From the NCBI GenBank assembly GCA_937925545.1, contig CALALR010000009.1:1-64000 (forward strand): a DNA stretch of 64,000 nt. Direction: 5' to 3'. The DNA comes from Bythopirellula sp937925545. GTDB lineage: Bacteria > Planctomycetota > Planctomycetia > Pirellulales > Lacipirellulaceae. The notes beneath the pieces were generated by a model. The model had not been told where the DNA came from. It ran no database searches and saw nothing but the letters and a program-made list of their open reading frames with translations. The position numbers and the translations under genes were made by a program. This document shows, in pieces, positions 1 to 8,270 of this stretch; the stretch's first letter is position 1; the number at the start of each line of letters is the position of its first letter.

Positions 1-70
1 AATGTCCAATGACCAATGTCCAATGACCAATGTCCAATGACCAATGTCCAATGATCAGTGATCAGTGACT
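1..70. repeat. Heptad tandem repeat (14-bp unit, 4 copies plus decay)
   Basis: Four head-to-tail copies of a 14-base unit, AATGTCCAATGACC, fill bases 1-56; the fourth differs at one base. Each unit is two related heptads, AATGTCC and AATGACC. The 7-base period continues in decayed form through AGTGATC, AGTGACT and TGGTAGT to about base 70. The array lies downstream of the aldolase-like gene and may extend beyond the left window edge. Related heptads recur at 8112-8166 and 9531-9586. Confidence 0.9.
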
Positions 71-97
71 TGGTAGTAACATTGCACCGGGTCGCGT

Positions 98-1078
98 TTA
101 GTCCAGCACGATTTCGTCGTAGAAGGCCAGGTAATCGTCGGGAGATTTGCCTTCGCGGAATTCCATGGCATCGCGGGGGTGGAGATTCATCTGGCCGGTG
201 ATGTTGTAAGGGATGCTCGGGCCCCAGTCCATTTTTTTCTTCAATGGCAAGATGTGATCCTGAATGAGCTTGATCACGGGGCGGAGTTTGAACTTGGGAT
301 TTCTCAGAAACCCAAGTAATAGCTCCATGGGGCAATTCCCTGCGCCACGACCCAGGCCGAACATAGTGGCATCGACGCGGTTGGAGCCGAGGATGATCGC
401 TTCGACCGTGTTCGCGAAAGCGAGCTGTTGGTTGTTGTGGGCGTGGATGCCGATCTCCTTGCCCGTCCCTTCGAGTGCCGCGGCGTATTTTTTGTAAAGC
501 CTGTCGATCTGTTCGCGGTACAAATGGCCAAAGCTGTCGACGATCACCATCACTTGGGCCGGGGTGTCGCGGATCGCGGAGAGGACCGTATCGATCTCCA
601 CGTCTTCAATATTCGAGACGGCCATCAGGTTCGCAGTGGTGTCGTAACCCAGTTCGGCACAATGATTGATCATCTGCACCGCTTCGGAAACCTGATGAGC
701 GTAGAACGCCACGCGGATCATGTCGAGCACGCTCTCGTTGCGGGGAACTATCTGTTCGCGATAATCACTTTTGCCAGCGTCGGCCATCGCACAGAGCTTC
801 AGTCCTGTTTTTTCTAGATCGTGGCCAGCGAAGAGGCGGTTGAGATCCTCCTCGTCGCAGTGCCGCCAGGCACCGAATTCGCTCTTGGGGAATGCCTTGG
901 GGGAATTCTTGTAGCCGACCTCCATGGCATCGATGCCGGCCTCGAGACATGTGTCGTAAACGGCACGGACCGTCTCGTCGGTGAATTGATGTTTATTGAT
1001 GAGACCGCCATCGCGGATCGTGCAATCAAGCACTTTCAGTTCGGGGCGGTAAGTGATCCAGGGGGCAGTCTCAGACAT
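98..1078 (-). CDS. DRE-TIM aldolase / metallolyase-like protein
   Basis: This is a TIM-barrel enzyme of the DRE-TIM metallolyase group, which includes HMG-CoA lyase, 4-hydroxy-2-oxovalerate aldolase and isopropylmalate synthase. The N-terminal motif DCTIRDGG supplies the metal-binding Asp and catalytic Arg. GIHAHNN near residue 215 supplies the two metal-binding His residues, and GLGRGAGNCPMELLL follows in the late barrel. At about 326 residues it is a stand-alone aldolase domain without the regulatory or dimerisation domain of LeuA. I chose the ATG at 1078 because GGAG lies five bases upstream; an in-frame ATG at 1096 has no such site. The substrate cannot be told from sequence. It appears monocistronic. 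Confidence 0.85.
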   Translation of the reverse strand: MSETAPWITYRPELKVLDCTIRDGGLINKHQFTDETVRAVYDTCLEAGIDAMEVGYKNSPKAFPKSEFGAWRHCDEEDLNRLFAGHDLEKTGLKLCAMADAGKSDYREQIVPRNESVLDMIRVAFYAHQVSEAVQMINHCAELGYDTTANLMAVSNIEDVEIDTVLSAIRDTPAQVMVIVDSFGHLYREQIDRLYKKYAAALEGTGKEIGIHAHNNQQLAFANTVEAIILGSNRVDATMFGLGRGAGNCPMELLLGFLRNPKFKLRPVIKLIQDHILPLKKKMDWGPSIPYNITGQMNLHPRDAMEFREGKSPDDYLAFYDEIVLD

Positions 1079-1253
1079 GCGAACTCCGGCAGGCATAGTA
1101 AGGGTTTTGAGGGGATGGCTAAACTATTAAGTATAGTTCACCCCAGGGGCCCTTGCGACGGGTAGAAAAGGGCGTTTTTCGGTCTTTAGCAGCCCGTAAC
1201 AGGCCTATCTTAGTGAGTCCCAGAGACACAGGAGAAGCTCAAATCAGATCTGA

Positions 1254-3197
1254 TTAGCCAGCCTGGAGCACTAGCGGAGCACCGTCGGACCAACTTGCTC
1301 GACGCCAAAAGTCCTTGAATTTCTGGAAGTCTTCACTTGGTATCAAGACCGTATCTATGTGAAGTTCGCGTTCGCAAATCAGCCTGCTTGGCTCGCTTTT
1401 CCACGAACATGCATATTTGCCCCAGGGAGCCTCAATTCTGACTGCTTCAGGAATTGCAATGGGATTGTAGTTCTGAGGTAATTTGATCACATGCCTTTCG
1501 AACTGACGATGGGCTCTGGGAAGCATCAGCGGTTGATTACGAATTTCTTGTGCCATGGGACCGGAAATAACAAGTTTCCCAGCCCAAGGAATCTGAAAAA
1601 GTAGAATACGTTCAATCATTCTGGCAGCAAGCGGAATGTGTACATTCCCCGAATAGCTGATACTTCCATTTAACTCGGGAGCAGAATCATGCCGTAAGTT
1701 CAATCCGCTTGCACCGGGATAATCTGCCCCTAACCACGCTTGCAGTACTTTCTGTTGGTGTTCTGCATTTCGTTCGTAAAGCTGCATTCTCAAATAGGCA
1801 GCAAGATCTCCAGAAAGAGTTGCTAAAACAGTTCCTTCGTAGTCTCCGTTAGTCTTGACCCTACCTTCTACTTCTCGATATTCCAAAAAGGCCTTGTCAT
1901 ATTCGTTTGGTACAGGCTCAAACCAGAACTTCTCTCGATTTAGCAGAAGGGCCTGCGTCCCGAGATCAACAGGAGGCAGTTCACCAAAGGAAAATTCTCC
2001 GCTAGCGGCATCTAACCAAAACGTCTGATTCTCGAGATTTAGTTTGACAATCGCATGATTAAATCTTGTAGATGGGAGGAAAGGTGTTCTTCCTGCATCA
2101 CCGGTAAGTATCACCGCCACATGAGCCGAAAATCCCATCGCTCGCAGCAGTTGCACAAGTAACGCGGATTTATCTTTACAATCTCCCCGCAGATCCTGAA
2201 ATATTTCGTTTGATCCTCGAATTGATCGCATCTCAAGTTCGCTCCGGGGACGACCGTAACGAACGGTGCGTGTGACATATGTGTATGCTGCACAGGCCTT
2301 TTCAATTGCATGGCACTTACCGGCTGAAAGATCTCCAGCCAGTTTACTCACTTCTGGAGCAATTCTGTTACCAGGCTCAAGTTCTTCCAAGAACTTCGCT
2401 GCGAATGGAGCCCAAGTAGACGCCGTCGTTACATCAATCCATGGAGCAAAATCTCTCAAGGGTGGTGTCCACTCATCTATTTCAATTCCTTCACTGTCGC
2501 ACAGTTCCCATGTGCAAATGTGGTAATCCTTTATAGTCCGTTCAACTGGGTTTGGAGCACCATGATGGACATTGAAATAAAGGGAAAATGGCTTGGCAAC
2601 TGCAACGGTGAATCGTCGACGGCGGCAAGGAGCAGTTGTTTCCAAAAAAAAGTTTTCCCAGACGGCCGGCCAGAAAAGTCCTGAAGAGAAGTCTTCTTGT
2701 TCCTCCTCGAGTTCAACAATCACGCCGGGGCGAAGGGGAGCGAACAGCAACTGTACTGTCCTTCCTGAGGCTTTAGTTCCTTCGCCCGGCAACAGAACTT
2801 TATGTAAGTTCGAAGAGGCCTTTCGAGACGAGCCATCAGAATAATATAGGTTTGCTTTCGTAGCCTTATATGATTGAATTCGCGAATCATAGGATCGAAT
2901 CACTTCGTCCCAATTGACTAAAGCTTCACTACTGTGAAGTTGCGTGACCAAGTGCCGTCGTACCGTTGTACTTCCATCACGGTGAAGGACTAACAAATAA
3001 TCTTCGATTAAAATATGTTCTCCCCATTGAGCTGAAATGCCTGGATCCGCAATCTCTGTCGATGGTTGATACTCAATCGGGGGCGCAAAGGATTTGACCT
3101 TACGGGGACGACGAAACCAAGTGCGGAAGAGTTTGCGGTGAGGTTTAGGGAATGCCGAGTTGATGTCATAACCGCATGGTTCGGAAGAATAATTCAT
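1254..3197 (-). CDS. DUF3857 / transglutaminase-like domain protein
   Basis: A 647-residue protein. The N-terminal third resembles DUF3857, a beta-sandwich domain usually found before a transglutaminase fold. A papain-like transglutaminase core follows, with Cys in GDCKDK near residue 339, His in FNHAIV near 381 and Asp in WLDAASGE near 395, so the catalytic triad is complete. A C-terminal beta-rich region has no recognised name. I see no signal peptide: the N-terminus is basic (RKLFRTWFRRPRK) and lacks a hydrophobic stretch, which is unusual because many relatives are secreted. The substrate is unknown; such domains can be proteases or cross-linkers. It sits alone, followed by a 68-base gap before the barrel gene pair on the same strand. 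Confidence 0.85.
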   Translation of the reverse strand: MNYSSEPCGYDINSAFPKPHRKLFRTWFRRPRKVKSFAPPIEYQPSTEIADPGISAQWGEHILIEDYLLVLHRDGSTTVRRHLVTQLHSSEALVNWDEVIRSYDSRIQSYKATKANLYYSDGSSRKASSNLHKVLLPGEGTKASGRTVQLLFAPLRPGVIVELEEEQEDFSSGLFWPAVWENFFLETTAPCRRRRFTVAVAKPFSLYFNVHHGAPNPVERTIKDYHICTWELCDSEGIEIDEWTPPLRDFAPWIDVTTASTWAPFAAKFLEELEPGNRIAPEVSKLAGDLSAGKCHAIEKACAAYTYVTRTVRYGRPRSELEMRSIRGSNEIFQDLRGDCKDKSALLVQLLRAMGFSAHVAVILTGDAGRTPFLPSTRFNHAIVKLNLENQTFWLDAASGEFSFGELPPVDLGTQALLLNREKFWFEPVPNEYDKAFLEYREVEGRVKTNGDYEGTVLATLSGDLAAYLRMQLYERNAEHQQKVLQAWLGADYPGASGLNLRHDSAPELNGSISYSGNVHIPLAARMIERILLFQIPWAGKLVISGPMAQEIRNQPLMLPRAHRQFERHVIKLPQNYNPIAIPEAVRIEAPWGKYACSWKSEPSRLICERELHIDTVLIPSEDFQKFKDFWRRASWSDGAPLVLQAG

Positions 3198-3265
3198 CTT
3201 CTTGCCGCGTCTCCTGATGACAACTTGAATGAATCCAGAGTCTAGACATACACAATTTAGCTAGA

Positions 3266-4378
3266 CTAGAACTTCAACCCAACCCGGGCAAGCATGGAAT
3301 CGTCCAGCGAGACTTCCGGCGAGGGGCTTGAGAACTCCAGTTCCCTGCCGAAGACATAGCCGAATTCCACGGTGCAGCTGATTCCGCTGGAAAGATTGCG
3401 CTGGTAGCCGACCAGGACGCGGTAATCAAGATAGGTCAAGAGATCGTGCATCTGGGTGGAGGGCCGCTCGATGGACCAGACCCCGCCGCCGAATTCGCCG
3501 CCGAGGAAGAACCAGCGTTCGTCACCAATCTGTCGATTGCTGCCCGGCAACAACCACCACAAACGAGGACGGGGGAAGATCAGCTCATAAGAGACCTCGG
3601 GAGTCGGTTCGTAAATGACGCCACCGATGGGTAGGACGCTGGCACCAGCACGATTGAGATAAGCGACCCCTGCCAACCATTTCAGAGCCGGGCTCGATTC
3701 ATAGACCACCAGCCCTCGGCCGGTGACCCGGAAGGCATCGGCATCGTCGTCTTCGTAGTCGCTGTAGTGACCCAACGTTACGGCAACGTCCATTGCCCAA
3801 GGCCCATCGCCAAATTTGCGGAGATGACGAAATTCAAAGGAGGCGTCGTAAAGCGTGTCAGGGAGATCGAAGTTAGCAGCTCCGTCGAGAAAGTGGACAC
3901 CAAAGCGAGGCGTGATCAACAGGGGCGTATCCCTTCGCAAAAAAGGAAAACCAAAAACGACGCCCGTTTCCAAATCGCCCCAGCCGAGACTGTCGGATTC
4001 TATTTGCGGCAGGTAGGTGCCGGTGAACAGGAGTTTTTGAAATACGCCATCCCGCGTCCCCGGGGGAAGCTGAGCGTCGTCGGAATCGATGATGTCGAGA
4101 TCGGATGCAATGGCAGTCGTCTCATCAGCAAGCCCTGCGAGGCGAACCTGCTGATCCGCGATAAGCATGGCATCCAAGTCGAGCGGAGTTGCATCTTCGA
4201 CCCAATGATCAAGCAACTGTTCTGGCTGGTGGGGAATGCGTTCAGCAACCAGGGTGCCTCCCCAACCTCGCTGCGTTTGCCCGTGGGACGTCTCTATGCA
4301 GACTGGTGAGAGAAAGATCACGGCAAAACCCAAGATCATGAAACACGTTTTCGCAGGCTGAAGAGTTGTAGTCGCCAT
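3266..4378 (-). CDS. Secreted beta-barrel-like protein (DUF6268-like), copy 2
   Basis: A 370-residue protein with an N-terminal signal peptide (hydrophobic stretch about residues 12-28, ending near CIETSHG). The remainder is rich in alternating aromatic, glycine and acidic residues in short strands, as in outer-membrane barrels, and ends in the aromatic residue Phe (ARVGLKF). It is a clear paralogue of the next upstream gene. Both share the order FGFPFLRRDTPLLITPRFG, LPDTLYDASFEFRH, a GRGLVVYE-like segment and GGEFGGGVWSIERP. The two genes are eight bases apart and should be co-transcribed. I place it near the planctomycete family DUF6268 from memory. Function unknown; a surface structural or porin-like role is inferred. 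Confidence 0.75.
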   Translation of the reverse strand: MATTTLQPAKTCFMILGFAVIFLSPVCIETSHGQTQRGWGGTLVAERIPHQPEQLLDHWVEDATPLDLDAMLIADQQVRLAGLADETTAIASDLDIIDSDDAQLPPGTRDGVFQKLLFTGTYLPQIESDSLGWGDLETGVVFGFPFLRRDTPLLITPRFGVHFLDGAANFDLPDTLYDASFEFRHLRKFGDGPWAMDVAVTLGHYSDYEDDDADAFRVTGRGLVVYESSPALKWLAGVAYLNRAGASVLPIGGVIYEPTPEVSYELIFPRPRLWWLLPGSNRQIGDERWFFLGGEFGGGVWSIERPSTQMHDLLTYLDYRVLVGYQRNLSSGISCTVEFGYVFGRELEFSSPSPEVSLDDSMLARVGLKF

Positions 4379-4386
4379 GCGAACAC

Positions 4387-5565
4387 TCAGAAATCGAAGC
4401 CGCCACGAACCATGAAGGTATTGTCCAAGTCCAGCGTAGGCGTGGGAGTCTCCGCGTAGACGATTTCGCGATCAAAGACGAAGCCGAGTTCAATATGGCC
4501 CCTGATTTGGGTTTGAGTCTCCCATTCGATGCCAAAGAATGCTCGGATATCGTTGTAGTCTACGTTGTCATCCCCAACCGAACGTTCGACGGCCCAGCTG
4601 CCTCCGCCATACTCTCCCGCGAAGTAAACCCACCATTGACTGGCACCCACGGTAATAGATCGACGACGGATTTTGGGATTCGGAAACACGAGATAGAGAT
4701 CCCAGAGTTCGTTCGGGCGCCAGTAGACGCCTCCGGCAGGCAATAACTTGACTTCGTTGCGATCCAGATACCAAACGCCTGCGATCAAATCGAATTGTGG
4801 AGTTAAAGCAATGGTCCCCAGACCTCGGCCCAGAATACGGATCGCGCCGTCCCAATTGTTGAAGTCGGTCCAGACACCTGTGCGAAGACCTAAGTCTGCG
4901 GACAAGAATTGATTGAACTGGGGATGCCAGGCACCGTCGATATAGGCGTCGTAGACTCGAGGTGGGAGATCGAAACCCGTCAGTGACGGGCCTTCCCACC
5001 AATTGAAGGCAAAACCCGGGGTCACCAACAGCGGCGTTTCAGGGTTATAGAAAATCGGCACGCCAAATGTTGCAGTAAGTTCCGTGCGATTCACGCCAAA
5101 ACCAGTGGTGCCGCCGTCCGTGTAGATGTAAGTCTGCTCGGCACTCAACTGTTGCAGCAATCGCTGGAGGCGGGCTACCGATCCATCCGAATTTCCGTAA
5201 GCGTAGGTATTCGACTCCCATTGATAGGGCAAGCCGTTCGGGTAAAGCGATCCGCCTTGTTGCGGAATTCCTGGTGTTACTGGGGGTGCTGCCTGCGGCA
5301 AGATGGGCTGTGGCTGGCCTAGTTGTGGTGTGACATTGTACGGAATGTCAGCGGGTGGGGTGCCCAAGTTTGGGTTGGCGTAGGGATCAAAAGTTGGTGT
5401 GATTTGCGGCGTCGCAGCGTTGAGGCTCGGAGGCGTATAGCCGGGTGGTGTGACATCATACGATGGTACTTGGGAGGGAAACTGCACTCGCTGCGCACAC
5501 AGCTGATTGGTACTTAGACACCAAACGACAAAAAGCAACAGCGGGTAAAACGTAAGTCGAAGCAC
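4387..5565 (-). CDS. Secreted beta-barrel-like protein (DUF6268-like), copy 1
   Basis: First gene of the tandem barrel pair. The signal peptide runs through LLLFVVWCLSTNQLCA. A Pro/Gln/Thr-rich linker of about 100 residues follows (VTPPGYTPPSLNAATPQITP and similar), then the barrel-like domain shared with its neighbour: PETPLLVTPGFAFNWWEGP, LPPRVYDAYIDGAWHPQF, AGEYGGGSWAVERS and a terminal Phe after MVRGGFDF. I prefer the GTG at 5565, which opens directly into the signal peptide with AGG eight bases upstream. A TTG at 5631 gives a longer form without a ribosome site. The Pro-rich linker is absent from copy 2, so the copies have diverged at their N-termini. Function unknown. Confidence 0.72.
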   Translation of the reverse strand: MLRLTFYPLLLFVVWCLSTNQLCAQRVQFPSQVPSYDVTPPGYTPPSLNAATPQITPTFDPYANPNLGTPPADIPYNVTPQLGQPQPILPQAAPPVTPGIPQQGGSLYPNGLPYQWESNTYAYGNSDGSVARLQRLLQQLSAEQTYIYTDGGTTGFGVNRTELTATFGVPIFYNPETPLLVTPGFAFNWWEGPSLTGFDLPPRVYDAYIDGAWHPQFNQFLSADLGLRTGVWTDFNNWDGAIRILGRGLGTIALTPQFDLIAGVWYLDRNEVKLLPAGGVYWRPNELWDLYLVFPNPKIRRRSITVGASQWWVYFAGEYGGGSWAVERSVGDDNVDYNDIRAFFGIEWETQTQIRGHIELGFVFDREIVYAETPTPTLDLDNTFMVRGGFDF

Positions 5566-5802
5566 AGAACTGCCTGGGGCGCGCGGGAGCCGATGTACGA
5601 ATATTCGCGGGCCAATAAGTACTTTTCTCAATCTGATAAGTCAACGCCGATTCCCATTGCTGGCAACTTGCCTCCCCTGCGGCTTGCGATAGCACCAAAT
5701 GAATGCTACCAAATGTGGGAGATCCAAAGACGATGACATCCGTCGGCGGAAGTCGATGGAGAACTGCATGCAACCATTGCCTTCCGGCATTGGCTAGCAA
5801 GG

Positions 5803-6987
5803 CTACTGGTGCTCCCCATGCATGGCACCGGGGATTCCCGGGTGCGGGGCGTCGACTCTTGTGCGACGCTGAGAGTTGCCCCTCTTGATGCGACGTTGAG
5901 CGCGACTCTTGAGGGCCACGAGACAGATCTCTTGCCGATTGAAGGCTAGTTGACGAGTTCTCACATCGCGGTATCCCCAACTTTTGACTCGTTTAACGAA
6001 CTTGCCAATCTCTGAGGAGAGCGACCAATCTGCTAGCTTGAGGGTAAGCACTAAACCACGGATCGAAGGGGTCTTGTGCAAGACGATATCTTCTACAGCA
6101 TCAAGCGTGTAAGAAGGTGCAACATTCATGTCGGCCGCGAGCCATTTTGCACGCTGGAGATCTCGCTTGGGCACATCCAAACTTCGTCGACGCACATGTA
6201 TAAAGTTTGGATGCTCTGCCACGAGCGGGTCGACCTCTGCCGGATCGATGCCGACGACAAAAAGCCCTCTTTCGAGTAGTGCCTGAGCCGCACCACCGGG
6301 GGAACAACCTAATTCGACACAGATCTCCCCTCGAGCAAGTGGTAATGCTGACCACTCTAGGGCCTCATTCATTTTTAGAAAGGCTCGGCTTACAACATCT
6401 TCAAACTGAGCTACTGGCGGAACGCCTCCCACCCAACAAGCAGCGCGGCGGCTGGCAAAATGGCAACCCAACCACCATTCGCCAGGTTCGACGATGACAG
6501 TGTCTAAAATCCAGGTATTCGGTTGACTGGCCCCATGTTGTCGATACCGATGGGATTTCAACGACTCCACCGGAGTACTTGCAATCAATGCTGCATCGAC
6601 TTCGGCAGCCAGAGCTGTTGGTCCTGGTTCGAATCCATCCTCTCCCGGCACGACGTGATCGCGCTGCCAGACATGCATATCCCGCGGCTTAATGGCCGTG
6701 AGCGCCTCAACTACCCCCGGCAACTGCCAGCATGCTGCGGCGAGTTCATTGGCTTGATTTCCTGCCACCTTACCCAAAGAGAATCCCCAAGTTCGAGCAA
6801 AAGTGCTACGAAGTTGAAACGTCAGTGGATTGACACAAGGTTGATCAAATTTAAACGTGACAAATCCGGGTCGGGAAAATGACGGTCGGAGGCTGAGTCT
6901 TTGTGCGGCGAGTTCGTTCTTAAGCGCAGCCTCGGCCCCGGGTTGGCAGATGGTGAACAGGAATTGAGGCTGCCATGTGGGGGGCAT
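5803..6987 (-). CDS. RlmM/FtsJ-like 2'-O-methyltransferase
   Basis: A 394-residue S-adenosylmethionine-dependent methyltransferase resembling RlmM, which 2'-O-methylates C2498 of 23S rRNA. The N-terminal half (1-170) is a THUMP-like RNA-binding region. The C-terminal half is an FtsJ/RrmJ Rossmann domain: SAM motif VELGCSPGGAAQ at 224-235, Asp in AADM near 287, Lys in TLKLAD near 317 and Glu in RQEICLVAL. The preceding FLKMNEALEW offers the first Lys of the K-D-K-E tetrad. A basic tail of about 35 residues (RAQRRIKRGNSQRRTR) follows and may add RNA contact. It is divergent from cdd with 133 bases between them. RlmM proper is best known from Gammaproteobacteria, so exact rRNA position specificity is inferred. 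Confidence 0.75.
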   Translation of the reverse strand: MPPTWQPQFLFTICQPGAEAALKNELAAQRLSLRPSFSRPGFVTFKFDQPCVNPLTFQLRSTFARTWGFSLGKVAGNQANELAAACWQLPGVVEALTAIKPRDMHVWQRDHVVPGEDGFEPGPTALAAEVDAALIASTPVESLKSHRYRQHGASQPNTWILDTVIVEPGEWWLGCHFASRRAACWVGGVPPVAQFEDVVSRAFLKMNEALEWSALPLARGEICVELGCSPGGAAQALLERGLFVVGIDPAEVDPLVAEHPNFIHVRRRSLDVPKRDLQRAKWLAADMNVAPSYTLDAVEDIVLHKTPSIRGLVLTLKLADWSLSSEIGKFVKRVKSWGYRDVRTRQLAFNRQEICLVALKSRAQRRIKRGNSQRRTRVDAPHPGIPGAMHGEHQ

Positions 6988-7120
6988 AATACATTGACCA
7001 ACTATATTTACGGTGTGAACCGAACGGGATCTCGGTTATGGTAATTGCCGGTGAGTGGCAAATTGCATTATAGTCGATTCCCAGGTCCATAACTGCCGAT
7101 AATTTGAGGAACTTCACCCC

Positions 7121-7513
7121 ATGACCATAGACGCTTCTCAACTGATCTCCGCCGCGATTTCTGCGCGGCAGAACGCCTATGCACCTTATTCGAAATTCCT
7201 GGTGGGGGCTGCCGTGCTCACCGAGGATGGCACCATATTTACCGGTACCAACGTAGAAAATGCCTCTTATGGACTCACTATCTGTGCCGAGCGAATTGCT
7301 GCCGGGGCAGCGGTGGCGGCAGGGCATCGCAAGATCACGGCCGTCGCAGTCGCCACCGAGGGGGCTGCTTCACCCTGCGGCGCTTGTCGGCAGTTTCTGG
7401 CCGAGTTTGGCGGAGGGATGCAGGTCTACCAAGTTGATGCAGACGAGCCCGATCGAATCATCGAGACTTCGCTGGACAAATTGCTACCCGCGCAGTTTGA
7501 CTTGAAGCTATAG
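7121..7513 (+). CDS. cdd: Cytidine deaminase
   Basis: A 130-residue protein of the normal length for homotetrameric cytidine deaminases, which convert cytidine and deoxycytidine to uridine forms in the cytoplasm. The zinc-site motifs are intact: CAE near residue 53 (Cys ligand and catalytic Glu) and PCGACRQ near residue 87 (two Cys ligands). FLVGAAV and TGTNVENASYG match the substrate-binding segments. It lies beside hypoxanthine and uracil phosphoribosyltransferase genes and a nucleoside transporter gene, consistent with pyrimidine salvage. It is convergent with hpt, with only 26 bases between the two stop codons. Confidence 0.95.
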   Translation: MTIDASQLISAAISARQNAYAPYSKFLVGAAVLTEDGTIFTGTNVENASYGLTICAERIAAGAAVAAGHRKITAVAVATEGAASPCGACRQFLAEFGGGMQVYQVDADEPDRIIETSLDKLLPAQFDLKL

Positions 7514-7539
7514 TGCACACCGAAAACTCGATTGAGTCT

Positions 7540-8103
7540 TTACAGCTTCATGACATGGGTCTCTTGATTCATCTGCTCGTGGTGGTCCAGGTCTTCCTGT
7601 TCGAGGGCTGCCAGATAGGGCAAGTTGCGATACATGTCTTCGTAGTCCAGACCATAACCGACAACGAACTCATCCGGGATGTCGAACGCAGTAAAATCGG
7701 GTACATATTCTGATTCCTGTCGGCCCTTCTTGCGCAAGAGCACGGCCGACTTGACGGATTTTGGTCCGAATTCATGTAGTTTCTCGACCACGTTTTCCAG
7801 CGTGTGTCCAGTGTCGAAAATATCGTCTACTAGCAATACATCGCGACCGGCGATGTCAAGCATTAACTCGGAGTTGATGATCAGGTCCCCCCGCTCGGTG
7901 GTGGCTCCCCGATAACTGGAGGCTTGTATGACACCCACCCGCATTGGTTGCTCGATCAGTCGAATCAAATCAGCCAGGAGAACCACACTGCCCGTAAGGA
8001 CCCCCACGATCGTTAGCTGTCGCCCTTCGTAGGCCTTTTCAATTTTGGCGGCCATATCAGCAACGCCGCGATGGAGGGTACCTTTGTCAAATAGAATTTT
8101 CAT
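7540..8103 (-). CDS. hpt: Hypoxanthine phosphoribosyltransferase
   Basis: This is a type I phosphoribosyltransferase that joins hypoxanthine (and usually guanine) to PRPP. The PRPP-binding motif is DVLLVDDIFDTGHTL. The flexible loop carries SSYRGATTERG, and a late FVVGYGLDYEDMYRNLP segment closes the purine pocket. The frame stays open to 8223, but the ATG at 8103 is the likely start: AAGGA lies nine bases upstream and gives a family-typical 187 residues. The extra upstream frame runs through a low-complexity heptad repeat tract and is probably not translated. It is the last gene of the CNT-transporter/hpt strand group and shares the salvage role of cdd and upp. Confidence 0.93.
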   Translation of the reverse strand: MKILFDKGTLHRGVADMAAKIEKAYEGRQLTIVGVLTGSVVLLADLIRLIEQPMRVGVIQASSYRGATTERGDLIINSELMLDIAGRDVLLVDDIFDTGHTLENVVEKLHEFGPKSVKSAVLLRKKGRQESEYVPDFTAFDIPDEFVVGYGLDYEDMYRNLPYLAALEQEDLDHHEQMNQETHVMKL

Positions 8104-8270
8104 CGCCGCCAATCCTTGTAGGTGGTAGTAGGTGAGTAGGTTAGAAAGTGAATAAGTGACTAGGTAAGCACGTTCAAGTTGATCATCACCCATTGACTGG
8201 GAAGTAGCAAATTGTTCAATCAAACACTTTAAAAGACCGACATTTATCGTTGCGAATTCTTACTTACTTG
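8104..8270. repeat. Intergenic heptad repeat tract upstream of hpt
   Basis: Between hpt and the nucleoside transporter gene, bases about 8112-8166 show a degenerate 7-base period: AGGTGGT, AGTAGGT, GAGTAGG, TTAGAAA, GTGAATA, AGTGACT, AGGTAAG. The last two heptads (AGTGACT AGGTAAG) closely match the end of the array at 51-70 (AGTGACT TGGTAGT). The tract covers the place where the hpt leader would be transcribed. Confidence 0.6.

Noticed and set aside
8104..8223. N-terminal extension of hpt
   Set aside because: It lies in heptad repeat sequence and adds 40 residues not expected in the family; AAGGA supports the later ATG at 8103.
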